A stretch of 64,000 bases of DNA from Streptomyces lichenis (GTDB taxonomy: Bacteria > Actinomycetota > Actinomycetes > Streptomycetales > Streptomycetaceae), in the NCBI RefSeq assembly GCF_023218175.1, contig NZ_JALPTH010000003.1, forward strand, positions 62,001 to 126,000. Direction: 5' to 3'. Below, in pieces: positions 59,683-64,000 of the stretch. The stretch's first letter is position 1. Every line of letters begins with the position of its first letter. A program made the position numbers and the translations under genes. The notes beneath the pieces were generated by a model, which was given only the letters and a program-made list of their open reading frames with translations, did not search any database and was not told the origin of the DNA.

Positions 59683-61704
59683 ATGACCTCGACGCCGTCC
59701 GGCGCCCGGCGGGACCTCGACCCGTCCCAGACCACCCAGCTCCGAATACCCCCGCAGCTGAGGTCGGGGCGGCGCCCGCGCCCGGCCGACAAGCCGCTGC
59801 CGCGCTACGACTACGAGCACTACAGCCGGCTCGCCGGCCCGCTCACCCAGCCGCCGCCCGGCAAGCCGTACACCGTGCAGTACCGCTCGCTGATATCCCA
59901 GGAGCCGCACCGCATCCGGGCCGCGCTGCTGCTGGGGGCCGCGCCGCTGGTGTCGCTGGGCCTGTTCGCCTGGCTGATGCAGCCCCAGCACTGGACCGAG
60001 CGCGACCCGAACCTCGACAACGACCTGCTGCTGATCCTCGACATCGTGATGCTGGTGTCGATCGGTCTGATCGAGCTGTTCCGCACCCTGAACGTGCTCT
60101 CCAACGCGCACGCCACCCTGGTCGCCCGCGACCCGGTGCCCGTGGTCCCCGAGTCCGGCACCAGGGTCGCCTTCCTCACCTCCTTCGTCCCGGGCAAGGA
60201 GCCCCTGGAGATGGTGACGAAGACACTGGAGGCGGCCGTGCGGATCCGCCACCGGGGCCTCATGCACGTCTGGCTGCTGGACGAGGGCGACGACCCCGAG
60301 GTCAAGAAGGTGTGCGAGCGCCTGGGCGTCCGCCACTTCTCCCGCAAGGGCGTGGCCAAGTGGAACCAGCCCAAGGGCGCCCACCGGGCCAAGACCAAGC
60401 ACGGCAACTACAACGCCTGGCTGGAGGCGCACGGCGGCGACTACGACTTCTTCGCCTCCGTGGACACCGACCACGTCCCGCTGCCGAACTACCTGGAGCG
60501 GATGCTCGGCTACTTCCGCGACCCGGACGTCGGCTTCGTCATCGGCCCGCAGGTGTACGGCAACTACGACACCTTCGTCACCAAGGCGGCCGAGTCCCAG
60601 CAGTTCCTGTTCCACGCGCTGATCCAGCGGGCCGGCAACCGCTACGGGGCGCCGATGTTCGTCGGCACCTCCAACGCGGTGCGGATCTCCGCGCTGAAGC
60701 AGATCGGCGGGCTGTACGACTCGATCACCGAGGACATGGCGACCGGGTTCGAGATGCACCGGCACCGCAACCCGGGCACCGGCAACAAGTGGCGCTCGGT
60801 CTACACCCCGGACGTGCTGGCCGTCGGCGAGGGCCCGACCGCCTGGACCGACTTCTTCACCCAGCAGCTGCGCTGGTCGCGGGGCACCTACGAGACGATC
60901 CTCACGCAGTACTGGAAGGGCTGGGGCTCACTGCCGCCCGGCAAGCTCTTCAACTACACGATGATGATCATCTTCTACCCGATGTCGGCGCTGAACTGGA
61001 TCCTGGCCGCGCTCAGCTGCGCCCTCTTCCTGGGCATGGGCGCCTCCGGTGTGCAGATCGACCCGCTGATCTGGATGATGCTGTACGGCAACGCCTCCGC
61101 CCTCCAGATCGGCCTGTACATCTGGAACCGCCGGCACAACGTCTCCCCGCACGAGCCGGAGGGCTCCGGCGGACTGGCCGGCATGGTGATGTCGGCGCTC
61201 TCCGCGCCGATCTACGCCCGCTCGCTGATGGACGCGGTGCTGCGCCGCAAGTCCAGCTTCGTGGTGACCCCGAAGGGCGACTCGTCCAGCCCGGACACCC
61301 TCTTCGGCACCTTCCGCATCCACCTCTTCTTCATCCTGGTCTTCGGCGGCTCGCTGGTCTCCTCGTTCTTCCTCGGCCATGACCACCCGGCGATGATCAC
61401 CTGGGCCACGCTGGCGCTGCTGATCACCGCGGCGCCGATCTTCGCCTGGCGCTACTCGATGCGCGAGGCGGCGCGGGAGGCGAGGCGGGGGGAGCGGCGC
61501 GGTGGCCACCGGGCCAAGGGCCGGCACGGCGCGGGGCAGCCGGCCGCGACCGCCCCGCTGCCGGCGGCGGCGCCCGCCCCGGCCCGTACCGCCGAAGAGC
61601 AGCCGGCGGCTGACGCCGCCGCCGAGGCCGCGGCGAACACCGGGCCGAGCTGGGCCGAGCAGAACGACACCATGCAGATCGCCCTTGGGGGACAGCAGAA
61701 ATGA
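59683..61704 (+). CDS. cslA: CslA, cellulose-synthase-like family 2 glycosyltransferase
   Basis: Membrane GT2 enzyme making a beta-glucan at hyphal tips. 673 residues from ATG 59683 after a G-rich ribosome site. Two membrane segments early, then the GT2 catalytic region: VWLLDEGDDPE, SVDTDHVPLPNYLERML (DxD), TEDMATGFEMHRH (catalytic Asp) and QQLRWSRGTYE (QxxRW), followed by about four to five membrane segments. The Arg/Ala-rich C terminus ends TMQIALGGQQK. Stop overlaps the glxA start (ATGA). Well characterised in S. coelicolor/lividans; partner GlxA follows, as expected. Confidence 0.96.
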   Translation: MTSTPSGARRDLDPSQTTQLRIPPQLRSGRRPRPADKPLPRYDYEHYSRLAGPLTQPPPGKPYTVQYRSLISQEPHRIRAALLLGAAPLVSLGLFAWLMQPQHWTERDPNLDNDLLLILDIVMLVSIGLIELFRTLNVLSNAHATLVARDPVPVVPESGTRVAFLTSFVPGKEPLEMVTKTLEAAVRIRHRGLMHVWLLDEGDDPEVKKVCERLGVRHFSRKGVAKWNQPKGAHRAKTKHGNYNAWLEAHGGDYDFFASVDTDHVPLPNYLERMLGYFRDPDVGFVIGPQVYGNYDTFVTKAAESQQFLFHALIQRAGNRYGAPMFVGTSNAVRISALKQIGGLYDSITEDMATGFEMHRHRNPGTGNKWRSVYTPDVLAVGEGPTAWTDFFTQQLRWSRGTYETILTQYWKGWGSLPPGKLFNYTMMIIFYPMSALNWILAALSCALFLGMGASGVQIDPLIWMMLYGNASALQIGLYIWNRRHNVSPHEPEGSGGLAGMVMSALSAPIYARSLMDAVLRRKSSFVVTPKGDSSSPDTLFGTFRIHLFFILVFGGSLVSSFFLGHDHPAMITWATLALLITAAPIFAWRYSMREAAREARRGERRGGHRAKGRHGAGQPAATAPLPAAAPAPARTAEEQPAADAAAEAAANTGPSWAEQNDTMQIALGGQQK

Positions 61705-63659
61705 GCGCCCAGCCCGCACGGCCGCGGCCGAACCACCGCCGCAACCGCGCCCGCCGCATCCTGATCGGCACGGCGGTGGTCGCGGTGGTCGCCGGGTTCA
61801 ACGGGCCTGCCCTGTACCGGTACGGCTCGGAGAAGTACCACGACTACACGATCAACAAGCCCGAGTACAAGGCCGCCAACGGCCACTGGGACTTCCTCGA
61901 CGTACCGGCCGAGTTCCGGATCAACGCCATCCACGCGGCGCTGCTGCACACCGGCAAGGTGCTGCTGATCGCGGGCTCCGGCAACAACCAGAAGAACTTC
62001 GACGCGCAGAAGTTCGAGTCGGTGCTGTGGGACCCGAAGACCAACGCGTTCAAGAAGATCCCCACGCCCAAGGACATGTTCTGCGCCGGGCACACCCAGC
62101 TGCCCGACGGCAAGCTGCTGGTGGCCGGCGGGACCAAGCGGTACGAGAAGCTCCAGGGCGATGTCACCAAGGCCGGCGGCCTGATGATCGTGCACAACGA
62201 GAACCCGGACAAGCCGATGACGCTGCCGGCCGGCACCCGCTTCACCGGCAAGGCCAACGGCAAGACCTTCGTCTCCAAGGACCCGGTGGTGGTGGAGCGC
62301 GCCGAGAAGGTCCACGACAAGGCCACCGGTGCCTTCCTGCGCACCGAGCCGGGCCTGGGCCGGATCTATGTGGAGGCCGAGGAGTCCGGCAAGGAGTTCG
62401 AGACCGGCACCGAGGACAACTACAAGGTGGCGGGGCTCAAGGGCGCCGACGCCCGCAACGTCTACGGCATGGCACAGAAGCTCGCCCTGGACAAGAAGGA
62501 CTTCCAGGGCATCAGGGACGCCTTCGAGTTCGACCCGGTGGCCGAGAAGTACATCAAGGTCGACCCGATGAACGAGGCCCGCTGGTACCCCACGCTCACC
62601 ACGCTCAAGGACGGCAAGGTCCTCTCCCTCTCCGGCCTCGACGAGATCGGGCAGATCGTCCCCGGCAAGGACGAGATCTACGACCCGAAGACGAAGAAGT
62701 GGGAGTACACCGGGTTCGAGCGGCGCTTCCCCACCTACCCGGCGATCTTCCTGCTGGACGACGGCAAGCTGTTCTACTCCGGCTCCAACGCCGGTTACGG
62801 CCCCGCCGACGTGGGCCGCGACCCGGGTGTGTGGGACCTGGAGACCAACACGTTCGACAAGATCCCCGGGCTGAGCGACGCCGACCGGATGGAGACCTCC
62901 GCCACGGTGATGCTGCCGCCCGCCCAGGACCAGAAGTTCATGGTGATCGGCGGCGGCGGGGTCGGCGAGTCCACCGACTCCAGCGAGAAGTCCCGGCTGG
63001 TCGACCTCAACGCGCCCAAGCCCCGCTTCAAGGACGGCGCCGCGCTGGACAAGGGCACCCGCTACCCCAGCGCCTCACTGCTCCCGGACGACAGCCTGCT
63101 GGTCACCGGCGGCTCCGAGGACTACCGGGGCCGCAGCGGCTCCAACGTCCTGGAGGCGCGGACCTACGATCCCCGGACCGGCGCGTACACCCGGGTCGCC
63201 GACCCGCAGGTGGGCCGGAACTACCACTCCGGCTCGGTGCTGCTGCCCGACGGCCGGGTGATGATCTTCGGCTCCGACTCGCTCTACTCCGACGCGGCCA
63301 ACACCCGGCCCGGCGTCTTCGAGCAGCGCATCGAGATCTACACCCCGCCCTACCGCTACCGGGACGACCGCCCGCAGGTCACCGGCGGCCCGAAGACGAT
63401 CAAACGCGGCGGCAGCGGGACCTTCACCGTCCCCGGCGCCGCCAAGGTCAGGACGGCCAAGCTGATGCGGCCCAGCGCCGTCACCCATGTCACCGACGTG
63501 GACCAGCGCTCGATCGCGCTGGACATGGAGAAGACGGCCGACGGGATCAAGGTGACCGTGCCGAAGAACCGCGCCCTGGTGCCCTCCGGCTGGTACATGC
63601 TCTTCGTCACCGACGACAAGGGCACCCCGAGCGAGGCGGTCTGGGTCGAGGTGCCCTGA
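61701..63659 (+). CDS. glxA: GlxA, mononuclear copper-radical oxidase (galactose-oxidase fold)
   Basis: Works with CslA in hyphal-tip glycan deposition. 652 residues. N-terminal membrane anchor (ARRILIGTAVVAVVAGFNGPAL), then the Kelch-like propeller. Candidate cofactor cysteine Cys128 in DMFCAGHTQLPDG (forms the Tyr-Cys link in this family); copper ligands in GRNYHSGS (Tyr508, His509) and the C-terminal HVTDVDQRSIAL (His596). Start overlaps cslA by four bases (ATGA). A terminator hairpin separates it from the convergent cslZ. Confidence 0.95.
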   Translation: MSAQPARPRPNHRRNRARRILIGTAVVAVVAGFNGPALYRYGSEKYHDYTINKPEYKAANGHWDFLDVPAEFRINAIHAALLHTGKVLLIAGSGNNQKNFDAQKFESVLWDPKTNAFKKIPTPKDMFCAGHTQLPDGKLLVAGGTKRYEKLQGDVTKAGGLMIVHNENPDKPMTLPAGTRFTGKANGKTFVSKDPVVVERAEKVHDKATGAFLRTEPGLGRIYVEAEESGKEFETGTEDNYKVAGLKGADARNVYGMAQKLALDKKDFQGIRDAFEFDPVAEKYIKVDPMNEARWYPTLTTLKDGKVLSLSGLDEIGQIVPGKDEIYDPKTKKWEYTGFERRFPTYPAIFLLDDGKLFYSGSNAGYGPADVGRDPGVWDLETNTFDKIPGLSDADRMETSATVMLPPAQDQKFMVIGGGGVGESTDSSEKSRLVDLNAPKPRFKDGAALDKGTRYPSASLLPDDSLLVTGGSEDYRGRSGSNVLEARTYDPRTGAYTRVADPQVGRNYHSGSVLLPDGRVMIFGSDSLYSDAANTRPGVFEQRIEIYTPPYRYRDDRPQVTGGPKTIKRGGSGTFTVPGAAKVRTAKLMRPSAVTHVTDVDQRSIALDMEKTADGIKVTVPKNRALVPSGWYMLFVTDDKGTPSEAVWVEVP

Positions 63660-63674
63660 GGCCGAGGTGCCTGG

Positions 63675-63709
63675 GGCCGGGCCCGGCCCGCGCGGGGCTG
63701 GGCCCGGCC
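63675..63709. terminator. Bidirectional terminator between glxA and cslZ
   Basis: GGCCGGGCCCGGCCC (63675-63689) pairs with GGGCTGGGCCCGGCC (63695-63709), 14 of 15 positions, 5-base loop, 15 bases after the glxA stop and 15 before the cslZ stop. Confidence 0.7.
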
Positions 63710-63723
63710 GTGAAAGGTGCGGG

Positions 63724-64000
<277 letters not shown>

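Noticed and set aside
59345..59686. 113-codon frame before cslA
   Set aside because: Starts inside the tRNA downstream region, no ribosome site, Arg/Gly-rich composition, overlaps the cslA start out of frame.

Overview
The window is high-GC chromosomal DNA from a Streptomyces species. The evidence is the extreme third-position G/C, the many ATGA/GTGA start-stop overlaps, an adpA gene carrying a single TTA (bldA-type) codon, a complete desferrioxamine operon under DmdR/IdeR iron boxes, and the apical-glycan genes cslA-glxA-cslZ. From memory, gene order follows the S. coelicolor interval from about SCO2776 to SCO2838; I could not run an alignment. The window begins inside one gene (carboxyltransferase subunit) and ends inside another (GH6 glucanase).

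Layout. (1) 1-4410: leucine/isovalerate catabolism (carboxyltransferase end, biotin carboxylase/BCCP, HMG-CoA lyase, acyl-CoA dehydrogenase). (2) 4525-11884: desE-desF and desABCD, each unit behind an iron box. (3) 11931-17946: small conserved ORF, glmS, universal stress protein, small membrane protein, adpA, orn. (4) 18146-20863: tRNA-His, then a short accessory island (small protein, DUF6879-like protein, XRE/DUF5753-like regulator, Cys-pair mini-proteins). (5) 21019-22850: a decayed histidine kinase fused to a lipoprotein remnant. (6) 23061-34401: LysE exporter, CebR-like repressor, CBM2-GH18 chitinase, an OmpR-type two-component pair, spermidine-synthase-like protein, epimerase, primase-like protein, TPR regulator, histidine phosphatase. 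(7) 34588-39236: an operon coding a Cas4/RecB-type Fe-S nuclease, a protein of unknown function, an SF1 helicase and a small helical protein, followed by a 73-74 bp minisatellite. (8) 40067-49245: second primase-like protein, tRNA-Lys, M6 protease, PAS-GGDEF-EAL protein, second chitinase behind chitinase-type direct repeats, luciferase-like oxidoreductase, EutA-like racemase. (9) 49519-53528: EhuBCDA-type ABC transporter and an IclR regulator. (10) 53704-64000: tRNA-Lys, AA10 LPMO, a giant SPFH protein, an NlpC/P60-type hydrolase, a third tRNA-Lys, cslA, glxA and the end of cslZ.

Themes. Iron supply (des), amino-sugar and chitin handling (glmS, two chitinases, LPMO, several DasR-like sites), developmental control (adpA, a cdgA-like c-di-GMP enzyme) and hyphal-tip glycan assembly sit together. 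Several gene 3' ends and spacers carry GC-rich tandem arrays with different unit lengths (19, about 20, about 42, 39-48 and 73-74 bp). No CRISPR array, insertion sequence or prophage was seen. The strongest candidate for an under-described system is the nuclease-helicase operon in region 7.
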